NCBI RefSeq assembly: GCF_050948215.1
Contig: NW_027488564.1
Coordinates: 930,001-994,000, forward strand
Origin: Halictus rubicundus
Taxonomy: Eukaryota > Arthropoda > Insecta > Hymenoptera > Halictidae
Direction of reading: 5' to 3'
DNA length: 64,000 nt
Part shown: in pieces, positions 54,091 through 62,945 of the stretch
Layout: each line of letters starts with the position of its first letter
Position numbering within the stretch: the stretch's first letter is position 1
Program-made: the position numbers and the translations under genes
Notes under the pieces: model-generated
The model's database searches: none
The model's input: the letters and a program-made list of their open reading frames with translations, nothing else
Told to the model about the DNA's origin: nothing

Positions 54091-57000
54091 ATCCTGTCGT
54101 CTATCCTATCCTCTATCCTATCCTATCCTATCCTCCATCCTATCCTATCCTTAATCCTATCCTTTCCTGTATCCTATCCAATCCTGTATCCTATCCTGAC
54201 CTCTATACTATCCTATCCTCTATCCTATCCTATCCTCTATCTTATCCTATCCTCTATCCTATCCTATCTTCTAGACTATCCTATCCTCTATCCTATCCTA
54301 TCCCCTATCCTATCCTCTATCCTATCATCTATCCTCTATCCTATCCTATCTTCTATCCTATCCTATCCTCTATCCTATCAAATCCCCTATCCTATCCTCT
54401 ATCCTATCCTATCATCTATCCTCTATCCTATCCAATCCTCTATCCTATCCTATCCTCTATCCTATCAAATCCCCTATCCTATCCTCTGTCCTATCATATC
54501 CTCTATCCTATCCTATCATCTATCCTATCCTATCCTCTATCCTATCCTATCGTCTATCCTATCCTCTATCCTATCTTATCCTCTATCCTATCCTATCCTC
54601 TATACTATCCTATCTTCTATCCTATCCTATCCTCTATCCTATCAAATCCCCTACCCTATCCTCTGTCCTATCCTATCCTCTATCCTATCCTATCCTCTAT
54701 CCTATCCTATCCTCTATCCTCTATCCTATACTATCCTCTATCCTATCCTATCCTCTAACCTATCCTATCTTCTATCCTATCCTATCCTCTATCCTATCAA
54801 ATCCCCTACCCTATCCTCTGTCCTATCCTATCCTCTATCCTATCCTCTATCCTATCCTCTATCCTCTATCCTATCCTATCCTCTATACTATATTATCGTC
54901 TATCCTATCCTCTATCCTATCCTATCCTCAATCCTATCCTTTCCTGTATCCTATCCAATCCTGTATCCTATCCTGTCCTCTATTCTATCCTACGTTCTAT
55001 CCTATCCTATCCTCTACCCTATCCTATTCTCTAGCCTATCCTATGCTCTATCCTATCCTATCGTCTATCCTATCTTCTATCCTATCCTATCAAATCCCCT
55101 ATCCTATCCTCTGTCCTATCCTATCCTCTATCCTTTCCTATCCTCTATCCTATCCTCTATCCTATCCTATCCTCTATCCTATCCTTTCCTCTATCCTATC
55201 CTATCTTCTATCCTATCCTATCCTCTATCCTATCAAATCCCCTACCCTATCCTCTGTCCTATCCTATCCTCTATCCTATCCTATCATCTATCCTCTATCC
55301 TATCCTATCATCTATCCTATCTTATCCTCTATCCTATCCTATCCTCTATCCTATCCTATCCTCTATCCTATCAAATCCCCTATCCTATCCTCTATCCTAT
55401 CCTATCATCTATCCTCAATCCTATCCAATCCTCTATCCTATCCTATCCTCTATCCTATCAAATCCCCTATCCTATCCTCTGTCCTATCCTATCCTCTATC
55501 CTATCCTATCCTCTATCCTATCGTATCCTCTATCCTATCCTATCGTCTATCCTATCCTCTATCCTATCCTATCCTCTATCCTATCCTATCCTCTATCCTA
55601 TCCTATCCTCTATCCTATCCTATCTTCTATCCTATCCTATCCTCTATCCTATCAAATCCCCTACCCTATCCTCTGTCCTATCCTATCCTCTATCCTATCC
55701 TCTATCCTATCCTCTATCCTCTATCCTATCCTATCCTCTATACTATCCTATCGTCTATCCTATCCTCTATCCTATCCTATCCTCAATCCTATCCTTTCCT
55801 GTATCCTATCCAATCCTGTATCCTATCCTGTCCTCTATTCTATCCTACGTTCTATCCTATCCTATCCTCTATCCTATCCTATTCTCTATCCTATCCTATG
55901 CTCTATCCTATCCTATCGTCTATCCTATCTTCTATCCTATCCTATCAAATCCCCTATCCTATCCTCTGTCCTATCCTATCCTCTATCCTTTCCTATCCTC
56001 TATCCTATCCTCTATCCTATCCTATCCTCTATCCCATCCTTTCCTCTATCCTATCCTATCTTCTATCCTATTCTATCCTCTATCCTATCAAATCCCCTAC
56101 CCTATCCTCTGTCCTATCCTATCCTCTATCCTATCCTATCATCTATCCTCTATCCTATCCTATCCTCTATCCTATCTTATCCTCTATCCTATCCTATCCT
56201 CTATCCTATCCTATCATCTATCCTCTATCCTATCCTATCTTCTATCCTATCCTATCATCTATCCTATCAAATCCCCTATCCTATCCTCTATCCTATCCTA
56301 TCATCTATCCTCTATCCTATCCAATCCTCTATCCTATCCTATCCTCTATCCTATCAAATCCCCTGTCCTATCCTCTGTCCTATCCTATCCTCTATCCTAT
56401 CCTATCCTCTATCCTATCCTATCCTCTATCCTATCCTATCCTCTATCCTATCCTATCCTCTATCCTATCCTATCTTCTATCCTATCCTATCCTCTATCCT
56501 ATCAAATCCCCTACCCTATCCTCTGTCCTATCCTATCCTCTATCCTATCCTATCCTCTATCCTATCCTATCCTATCCTCAATCCTATCCTTTCCTGTATC
56601 CTATCCAATCCTGTATCCTATCCTGTCCTCTATACTATCCTATCCTCTATTCTATCTTATCCTCTATCCTATCCTATGATCTATCCTATCCTATCGTCTA
56701 TCCTATCCTCTATCCTATCCTATTCCTCTATCCTATCCTATCCTCTATCCTATCCTATCCTCTATCCTATCCTATCCTCTATCCTATCCTATCCTCTATC
56801 CTATCCTATCCTCTATCCTATCAAATCCCCTACCCTATCCTCTGTCCTATCCTATCCTCTATCCTCTATCCTATCCTATCCTGTATCCTATCCTATCCTG
56901 TCCTCTATCCTATCCTATCCTATATCCTATCCTATCCTCTATCCTATCCCATCTTCTATCCTATCCTATCCTCTATCCTATCAAATCCCCTACCCTATTC

Positions 57001-58290
57001 TCTGTCCAATCCTATCCTCTATCCTATCCTATCCTCTATCCTATCTTATCCTCTATCCTATCCTATCCTCTATCCCATCCTATTCCTCTATCCTATCCTA
57101 TCCTCTATCCTATCCTATCCTATATCCTATCCTATCCTATCCTCTATCCTATCCTATCCTCTATCCTATCCTATCCTCTATCCTATCCTATCCTCTATCC
57201 TATCCTATCTTTTATCCTACCTTATCATCTATCCTATCAAATCCCCTATCCTATCCTCTATCCTATCCTATCCTCTATCCTATCCTATCCTCCATCCTAT
57301 CCTATCCCCAATCCTATCCTTTCCTGTATCCTATCCAATCCTGTATCCTATCCTGTCCTCTATCCTATCCTATCCTCTATCCTATCCTATCCTCTATCCA
57401 ATCCTATCTTCTATCCTATCCTATCCTCTATCCTATCAAATCGACTACCCTATTCTCTGTCAAATCCTATCCTCTATCCTATCCTATCCTCTATCCTATC
57501 CTATCCACTATCCAATCCTATCCTCTATCCTCTATCCTATCCTATCCTCTATCTTCTATCCTATCCTATCCTCAATCCTATCCTTTCCTGTATCCTATCC
57601 AATCCTGTATCCTATCCTGTCCTCTATCCTATCCTATCCTCCATCCTATCCTATGCTCTATCCTATCCTATCGTCTATCCTATCCTCTATACTATCCTAT
57701 TCCTCTATCCTATCCTATCCTCTATCCTATCCTATCCTATATCCTATCCTATCCTCTATCCTATCCTATCCTCTATCCTATCCTATCCTCTATCCTATCC
57801 TATCTTTTATCCTACCTTATCATCTATCCTATCAAATCCCCTATCCTATCCTCTATCCTATCCTATCCTCTATCCTATCCTATCGTCCATCCTATCCTAT
57901 CCCCAATCCTATCCTTTCCTGTATCCTATCCAATCCTGTATCCTATCCTGTCCTCTATCCTATCCTATCCTCTATCCTATCCTATCCTCTATCCAATCCT
58001 ATCTTCTATCCTATCCTATCCTCTATCCTATCAAATCCCCTACCCTATTCTCTGTCCAATCCTATCCTCTATCCTATCCTATCCTCTATCCTATCCTATC
58101 CTCTATCCTATCCTATCCTCTACCCTATCCTATCCTCTATCCTCTATCCTATCCTATCCTCTATCTTCTATCCTATCCTATCCTCTATCCTATCCTATCG
58201 TCTATCCTATCCTCTATCCTATCCTATCCTCTATCCTATCCTATCCTCCATCCTATCCTATGCTCTATCCTATCCTATCGTCTATCCTAT
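54091..58290. repeat. Second copy of the 4147-bp tandem segmental duplication
   Basis: Head-to-tail partner of 49.94-54.09 kb. By its right end the offset has grown to 4198 bp (ATGCTC at 54062 and 58260), 51 bp or three monomers more than at the left. The copy ends about 340 bp before the retrotransposon, where the array switches to sequence related to 18.7-19.5 kb. Confidence 0.85.
54985..55110. repeat. TACGTTC marker block, example of a dispersed set
   Basis: The variant TCTATCCTACGTTC, followed by TATTCTCTA, ATGCTCTATCC, TATCTTCTATCC and ATCAAATCCCC, forms a recognisable block. I find it near 328, 8522, 11447, 32779, 39185, 44688, 45122, 45563, 50845, 51701, 54990 and 55848. The order of associated variants is mostly kept, so these are copies of one ancestral segment and useful anchors for aligning the array. 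Confidence 0.75.
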
Positions 58291-58626
58291 CCTGTATCCC
58301 ATCCTATTCCTCTATCCTATCCTATCCTCTATCCTATCCTATCCTATGTCCTATCCTATCCTCTATCCTATCCTATCCTCTATCCTATCCTATCCTCTAT
58401 CCTATCAAATCCCCTACCCTATTCTCTGTCCAATCCTATCCTGTATCCTATCCAATCCTGTATCCTATCCTGTCCTCTATCCTATCCTATCCTCTATCCT
58501 ATCCTATCCTCTATCCTATCCTATCCTCTATCCTATCCTATCTTCTATCCTATCCTATCCTCTATCCTATCAAATCCCCTATCCTATCCTCTATCCTCTA
58601 TCCTATCCTATCATCTATCCTCTATC

Positions 58627-58631
58627 CTATC
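58627..58631. other. Left target-site duplication, CTATC
   Basis: CTATC immediately precedes the 5-prime LTR and is repeated directly after the 3-prime LTR at 63193-63197. Five bases is the usual Ty1/copia target duplication. The satellite is rich in CTATC, so chance agreement is possible, but the empty site at 19065 supports it. Confidence 0.85.
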
Positions 58632-58878
58632 TGTTGAAATTCGAATGATTTTGAATCTCGCGCTCATAATAAATCGTGCGAACCTGTCGCGATCGATGTG
58701 GGATCGATTCCCCCCTCTACCAACATTCTTGGTAGAAGAAGCATGTTCTGTCTCCTCTCCTAAAAGTTGTAACCTTACTTCCGTCTGTATAGCCGAATGG
58801 CGTGCATCCTCATTAAGATTAAAAGTAATTTGTATTACTACTATCACACCTAAAATAATTAAAGTTTATTTCTCAAAA
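58632..58878 (+). repeat. 5-prime LTR (247 bp)
   Basis: The LTR starts TGTTGA and ends TCAAAA, an imperfect 6-bp inverted terminal repeat in which the usual final CA is AA. It matches 62946-63192 base for base by eye. Inside are an AATAAA at 58668-58673, two GATCGAT repeats (58691 and 58702), and a perfect 8-bp-stem, 5-nt-loop hairpin (58716-58736, TCTACCAA against TTGGTAGA). The LTR should supply the promoter and transcription start, but I cannot place the U3/R/U5 borders. Short frames on either strand inside it are not credible genes. Confidence 0.95.
58716..58736 (+). other. LTR hairpin (8-bp stem, 5-nt loop)
   Basis: TCTACCAA and TTGGTAGA form a perfect inverted repeat around CATTC. The same hairpin is at 63030-63050 in the 3-prime LTR. 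If transcribed it could be an RNA structure in R or U5; this is inference. Confidence 0.6.
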
Positions 58879-58892
58879 GGTTATGGGCCCAG
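58879..58892 (+). promoter_or_regulatory. Primer binding site, half-tRNA initiator Met (copia type)
   Basis: GGTTATGGGCCCAG starts at the first base after the LTR. It is complementary to the anticodon stem-loop region of eukaryotic initiator tRNA-Met, not to its 3-prime end. Drosophila copia is known to prime from such an internal region using a 5-prime half of the tRNA, so this element probably does the same. Its last bases run into a tandem repeat of CCAGATCTG (58889-58897 and 58898-58906). Confidence 0.9.
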
Positions 58893-59030
58893 ATCTGCCA
58901 GATCTGACTCAGGAAAGATAGTAGTAAAAGTCCAAGTGAAGGAAAAGTACGAAAGTTGGCGTAAAGTGAGCCACGTGTTATACATAACCTAAATAGTTAC
59001 GAACGCATTAAGTGTAGCGTCGCAATAAGG
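58893..59030 (+). other. Untranslated leader before Gag-Pol
   Basis: 138 bp between the primer site and the start codon, purine-rich and without a convincing frame of its own. It begins inside the duplicated CCAGATCTG and probably carries the packaging signal, which I cannot identify. The start context at 59028-59033 (AGGATG) has A at -3. Confidence 0.6.
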
Positions 59031-62000
59031 ATGTCGGACAAGATCGATATAACCTCGATCAATAAGTTTGATGGTAAAAACTATCATCAATGGAAATTCC
59101 AATTAAGTTGTGCTCTAAGAGCAAAAGGTCTTTTTGAAATTACGGAAGGCAAAGAAGTAAAGCCAAGGGTAACTGCCGCATCGACTCCGGCGGAAGTCAC
59201 GGCATATAAGAAATGGATAAAGGATGATGCATATGCCATGTTCTTATTAACCTCAGCAATGGATTTTTCACAGATAACATTAATTGAAAATTGTGAGACG
59301 TCGAAAGGAATTCTGGATAAGCTTGATGCAGTGTACGAGCAGAAAACTGAAACGAGCAAAATGTTGGCGCACGAAAGATTTTCTCAATACAAAATGGAGC
59401 CGAATGATTCAATAGCGCAGCATATCGCGAAGGTCGAAAATCTCGCCAGACAGCTGAAGGAAGCAGGTGAAGAGGTAAGCGACATTGCCATTATAACCAA
59501 AATTCTTGGAAGTCTACCTCAAAAATTCAGAAGCTTTCGTCAAGCATGGTTGTCTATGGATGAGTCGAAGCAAACGATAAAGAACCTCGCGTCGCGTTTG
59601 ATAGACGAAGATAGCAGTTTAACCACGGCTGATGACTCAGACAAAGCTCTTGCTACGTCATCACGTATTAACAAAGTAGACCGTAAATGGGATCAGAAAC
59701 ATAAAATGAAATTCGATAAATCAAAGATAACGTGCTATAATTGCCAAAAGAAAGGTCATTTTGCTAGCGAATGTAAAGGAAAGAAAGTATACAGAAGTAA
59801 GGAACAGCAAGTTCCACAACAAGGAAATTATTCTGCATTCAATGTATATGAAAACGATAATCCATTGTTAAATCGCGACGACGAAATGTGGATTCTTGAT
59901 AGTGGTGCCACATCGCATATGTCACATAGGCGCGAATTCTTTACTAACCTTCAAACACTAAATGACAATTCTGTAGTGGTTCTGGGAAATGGGCAAGAAC
60001 TAGCTGTGAAAGGTAAAGGTAGCATAAAAATCAAAAAACTAGTATATGGAAAGTGGTATGACTCAGCAATCACTGAGGTATTATATGTTCCTAACCTAAA
60101 TAAGAATCTGTTCTCAGAAGGTGTTATCACTAAGAAAGGTATGAAAATTGTCAAGGTTAATTCGGAAGCCAGTATTTACGAAAACCAAAAGCTAATTGCT
60201 ACTGCTGTACGTAATGAAAGTAACTTGTATCAGATGCAAATCAAAACAGTATTATCACATGAAGCAAATGTGGTAACAAGAGACAGTTTACAGACCTGGC
60301 ATGAAAGGCTAGGACATGTAAACATTAAATACATTAAAGAGATGGTTTCTAAAAATTTAATCAAGGGTATAGAGCTATCAGACTCTGAACGCTTTTTCTG
60401 TGAAGCGTGCGTGTACGGGAAACAGCACAAACTAACATTCGGTCAATCGAAGCACATAAAAGCAAAATGTGGTGAATATATACACAGTGATCTGTGTGGA
60501 CCGATGTCTGTCTCATCTGTCAATGGAGCCAGATATTTCGTACTGTTCAAAGATGATTATTCAGGATACAGAGTTGTCTTCTTCATCAAGCACAAAGACG
60601 ACACTCTAGAATGTTTCAAGGAATTCGTAAAATTATCGGAAAACAAGACGGGTAATCCTGTGAAGGTCTTACACGCTGACAATGGGCGTGAATATTGTGG
60701 AAGAGAATTTAGAAGTTATCTATCAAGTCAAGGAATAGAACTAGAGACAACTGCACCATACACTCCTGAACAAAACGGGAGATCAGAAAGAGATATGAGA
60801 ACGATAGTCGAAAGTGCACGTTCAATGCTGTATGCAAGGGATGTTCCATTATACCTGTGGGCAGAAGCTATAAACACAGCGGTTTACATTCTAAATAGAA
60901 CCGCAACGAGTCAAGCTCCTGACACAACACCACTCGAAATGTGGACCGGTAAAACTCCTACATTACACCACATAAGAACTTTTGGATGTGATGCATACAT
61001 GCATGTACCTAAAGAATTGCGTAACAAACTTGCACCAAAAAGCAAGAAGTTAATGCTTGTTGGATATGATGGGAATTCAACAAACTATCGATTATACGAT
61101 GTAAAAACAAAGAAAATTAAAGTTTCACGAAATGTTTCATTTAATGAAGGTGCCACGATAACCGAAGAAAAGAAAAATTTTGTGAGAATACTTCATGATG
61201 AAGATGACCAAGAAAATACAATCTCGGATGAGAATGAACATCAAAGTAAGAAGGATGATTCTGTGACCAATACAAAGTCCGATGGATATGACTTACGGAC
61301 TCGAGATTCAATCAAGAAGCCAGTAAGATACGAAGCACATTTCGCGGACATAAAGATTCCGGAAACATTCGAAGAAGCCATGAAAAGCCAAGAAAGAATA
61401 CAATGGCAAGAAGCAATTCAAGAAGAAATCGATGCATTAGAAACAAATGAGACATGGAATGTAACCTTCCTACCAGAAGGAAAACATGCCATAGGCTCGA
61501 AATGGGTGTTTAGTATCAAAGCAAATAACAACATGAATATTCCTCGTTTCAAGGCAAGATTGTGTGCTAAAGGATATGCACAGAGAAAGGGTGTTGACTA
61601 CACTGAAACTTTCTCACCAACCGCAAGGTACGACTCCATAAGGATCCTATTAGCGCTGGCGGTACAACAAAATCTAAAAATAAAGCAGTTTGACGTTAAA
61701 ACCGCATTCCTCAATGGGGAGTTACACGATGAGCAAGCGTCCCGTCAATGGAACGAGCGATTCGATGGTTTCCTAAAGTCAATTGGTTTCCAACAGAGTA
61801 ACGCGGACAAATGCATCTATCATGGAAAATTCAATGATTCCAAAATATTGCTTGCCTTATATGTAGATGATGGACTACTCATGGGTGAAAATGAAAAAGA
61901 AATCGAATCAATAATTGTAAAGCTAAAAACAAATTTCAATATCACGGTTTGTAATAATGTACGTTGTTTTGTAGGAATGGAGATTCTTCGTGATGAAACA

Positions 62001-62831
62001 GATGGGTCAATATTTATTCATCAAAAGAATTACATTAATCACATTGTCAAAAGGTTCGATATGAAGGAGGCAAATGGGATTTCTACCCCTGCAGATGTGC
62101 ATTCACACCTATCGATGACGATGGACAATGAAGAACCCTGTAATGTACCATATAGGGAAGCCGTAGGTGGATTGATCTTTGCTGCAATCGTAAGCAGACC
62201 CGACATTGCTTTTGCAGTGGGAGTAGTAAGTAGATACCTGGACAAACATGGGTATCCTCACTGGAACGCAGTAAAAAGGATAATCAGATATCTCAAGAGT
62301 ACCGAGAACTTCGGAATACTGTACACAAAATCAATGGGTACAGAGAAGATTAAGGGATATTCCGATTCAGATTTTGCAAATGATGTCGACACTAGGAGAT
62401 CCACGAGTGGTTACATATTCAAGTTGAGCGGAGGACCAGTGACCTGGAGCAGCCAGCGTCAACCGACAGTATCACTGTCAACTACGGAGGCGGAGTATAT
62501 TGCTGCCTCATGCGCAACGAAGGAAGCCATGTGGATTCGACAATTGTTAGCGGATATTGGCGAAAATACGACAGAACCAACAATGATTCTTGTAGATAAC
62601 CAGAGCGCCATAAAACTAATTGGTAACGCGGAGTTCCATAAAAGGACAAAACACATTGATATACGATATCACTACGTGAAAGAAAGATGTATGAACGGTG
62701 ACATCAATGTGTCCTATATATGTAGTAAGCATCAACTTGCAGATATTATGACCAAAGCGATACCGCGCGATCAATTCGAGGCGTTACGTACCGAGTTAAA
62801 TATATTAGACTCACAGTTTTGTATAAAGTAA
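59031..62831 (+). CDS. gag-pol: Copia-type Gag-Pol polyprotein with in-frame RT deletion
   Basis: A 1266-residue single-frame polyprotein for particle formation, processing, integration and reverse transcription. Gag covers about 1-255: a copia-type N-terminal domain (about 10-200) and a CX2CX4HX4C zinc knuckle (C235, C238, H243, C248). Protease has D290-S-G. Integrase has an HHCC zinc site (H424, H429, C457, C460) and core residues D487, D550 and E586 with exactly 35 residues between the last two. Reverse transcriptase (about 797-1035) keeps FDVKTAF with D888 and YVDD (D946, D947). RNase H follows, with likely active residues D1112, E1153, D1189 and D1210. Between GELHDE (ending E901) and QASRQW (starting Q902) roughly 25-30 residues usual in copia RTs are missing, including the conserved YGLK segment, without breaking frame. 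Loss of part of the polymerase core should inactivate RT. The family is usually about 1300-1450 residues. ATG at 59031 is the first in-frame Met and fits the Gag N-terminus; stop is TAA. Gag and Pol are not separated by a frameshift. Confidence 0.96.
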   Translation: MSDKIDITSINKFDGKNYHQWKFQLSCALRAKGLFEITEGKEVKPRVTAASTPAEVTAYKKWIKDDAYAMFLLTSAMDFSQITLIENCETSKGILDKLDAVYEQKTETSKMLAHERFSQYKMEPNDSIAQHIAKVENLARQLKEAGEEVSDIAIITKILGSLPQKFRSFRQAWLSMDESKQTIKNLASRLIDEDSSLTTADDSDKALATSSRINKVDRKWDQKHKMKFDKSKITCYNCQKKGHFASECKGKKVYRSKEQQVPQQGNYSAFNVYENDNPLLNRDDEMWILDSGATSHMSHRREFFTNLQTLNDNSVVVLGNGQELAVKGKGSIKIKKLVYGKWYDSAITEVLYVPNLNKNLFSEGVITKKGMKIVKVNSEASIYENQKLIATAVRNESNLYQMQIKTVLSHEANVVTRDSLQTWHERLGHVNIKYIKEMVSKNLIKGIELSDSERFFCEACVYGKQHKLTFGQSKHIKAKCGEYIHSDLCGPMSVSSVNGARYFVLFKDDYSGYRVVFFIKHKDDTLECFKEFVKLSENKTGNPVKVLHADNGREYCGREFRSYLSSQGIELETTAPYTPEQNGRSERDMRTIVESARSMLYARDVPLYLWAEAINTAVYILNRTATSQAPDTTPLEMWTGKTPTLHHIRTFGCDAYMHVPKELRNKLAPKSKKLMLVGYDGNSTNYRLYDVKTKKIKVSRNVSFNEGATITEEKKNFVRILHDEDDQENTISDENEHQSKKDDSVTNTKSDGYDLRTRDSIKKPVRYEAHFADIKIPETFEEAMKSQERIQWQEAIQEEIDALETNETWNVTFLPEGKHAIGSKWVFSIKANNNMNIPRFKARLCAKGYAQRKGVDYTETFSPTARYDSIRILLALAVQQNLKIKQFDVKTAFLNGELHDEQASRQWNERFDGFLKSIGFQQSNADKCIYHGKFNDSKILLALYVDDGLLMGENEKEIESIIVKLKTNFNITVCNNVRCFVGMEILRDETDGSIFIHQKNYINHIVKRFDMKEANGISTPADVHSHLSMTMDNEEPCNVPYREAVGGLIFAAIVSRPDIAFAVGVVSRYLDKHGYPHWNAVKRIIRYLKSTENFGILYTKSMGTEKIKGYSDSDFANDVDTRRSTSGYIFKLSGGPVTWSSQRQPTVSLSTTEAEYIAASCATKEAMWIRQLLADIGENTTEPTMILVDNQSAIKLIGNAEFHKRTKHIDIRYHYVKERCMNGDINVSYICSKHQLADIMTKAIPRDQFEALRTELNILDSQFCIK
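59705..59774 (+). other. Gag zinc-knuckle coding segment
   Basis: Encodes a basic stretch and the CX2CX4HX4C nucleic-acid-binding knuckle (residues 235-248), which in this class binds genomic RNA during packaging. All four metal ligands are present. A GTAAGG at 59797-59802, 22 nt downstream, resembles a splice donor. Confidence 0.85.
61692..61871 (+). other. RT catalytic region with in-frame deletion junction
   Basis: The first catalytic Asp codon is 61692-61694 and the YVDD Asp codons are 61866-61871. The deletion junction lies between 61733 and 61734, after a GAG codon. Only 57 residues separate D888 from D946, clearly fewer than in copia-class enzymes generally. The flanking sequence on each side is recognisably RT in the same frame, so about 75-90 bp, a multiple of three, has been lost. 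The exact size needs an intact relative. Confidence 0.82.
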
Positions 62832-62945
62832 GTTTCTTCGGAAAGGAAAGAAAAATGTATGTAAGAGTATGGGTAATGAGAGTGAAAAGAAAAGAGTTCT
62901 CTCTGGAAAGGAAAGTGTAACCATAGAGCGCTCAATTAGTGGGAG
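62832..62945 (+). other. 3-prime untranslated region of the element
   Basis: 114 bp between the stop codon and the 3-prime LTR. It is rich in A and G (for example GGAAAGGAAAGAAAAATG at 62839-62856) and has no coding features. The purine tract next to the LTR is listed separately. Confidence 0.7.
62938..62945 (+). promoter_or_regulatory. Candidate polypurine tract, AGTGGGAG
   Basis: This short, mostly purine string ends exactly where the 3-prime LTR begins, the position expected for the plus-strand primer. It is short and interrupted by one T. Longer purine-rich stretches upstream (62839-62856 and 62878-62895) could contribute. Confidence 0.6.

Larger units (their letters stand above)
1..58631. 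repeat. TATCC/TATCCTC satellite array, left arm (17-bp monomer)
   Basis: This is an uninterrupted tandem array made of TATCC (5 bp) and TATCCTC (7 bp) units. The commonest arrangement is 5+5+7, a 17-bp monomer TATCCTATCCTATCCTC; 12-bp (5+7) and 7-bp steps also occur. The + strand is nearly G-free; G appears only in variants such as CTGTATCC, ATCGTC and CTGTCC. I read the arm end to end and found no unique sequence longer than a few bases. Because the monomer has no stop codon in any + frame, it throws up very long reading frames with a 17-residue period of Tyr, Pro, Ile, Leu and Ser; these are not credible genes. Scattered TAACC variants end those frames. The array runs off the left edge. Its likely role is structural (heterochromatin); that is inference. 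Confidence 0.97.

Noticed and set aside
379..58600. Many very long + strand reading frames (hundreds to 2347 codons) across the array
   Set aside because: They are translations of the stop-free satellite, overlap each other in different frames, consist only of a 17-residue low-complexity repeat, and start at chance ATG variants. None has a domain or unique sequence.
1..58631. CRISPR array
   Set aside because: Repeats are directly contiguous with no unique spacers, and the monomer is only 17 bp; the context is eukaryotic satellite.
1..58631. Canonical telomere (TTAGG or its complement CCTAA)
   Set aside because: CCTAA occurs only as an occasional variant (CTAACC); the repeat is TATCC/TATCCTC. 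Telomere-like status is kept only as a speculative finding.
58871..58875. LTR ending at TCTCA to give canonical TG...CA
   Set aside because: This would leave AAA before the satellite at the right end with no matching target duplication. The empty site at 19065 requires the LTR to end at AAAA.
58611..58992. Short frames on both strands across the 5-prime LTR (and 62811-63161 on the minus strand at the 3-prime LTR)
   Set aside because: The minus-strand frames are nearly the same because the LTRs are identical repeats. They run through LTR and flanking DNA and match no known domain.
59087..62656. Small minus-strand frames (65-90 codons) inside the element
   Set aside because: They are antisense to conserved Gag, integrase, RT and RNase H coding sequence, and have no recognisable domain of their own.
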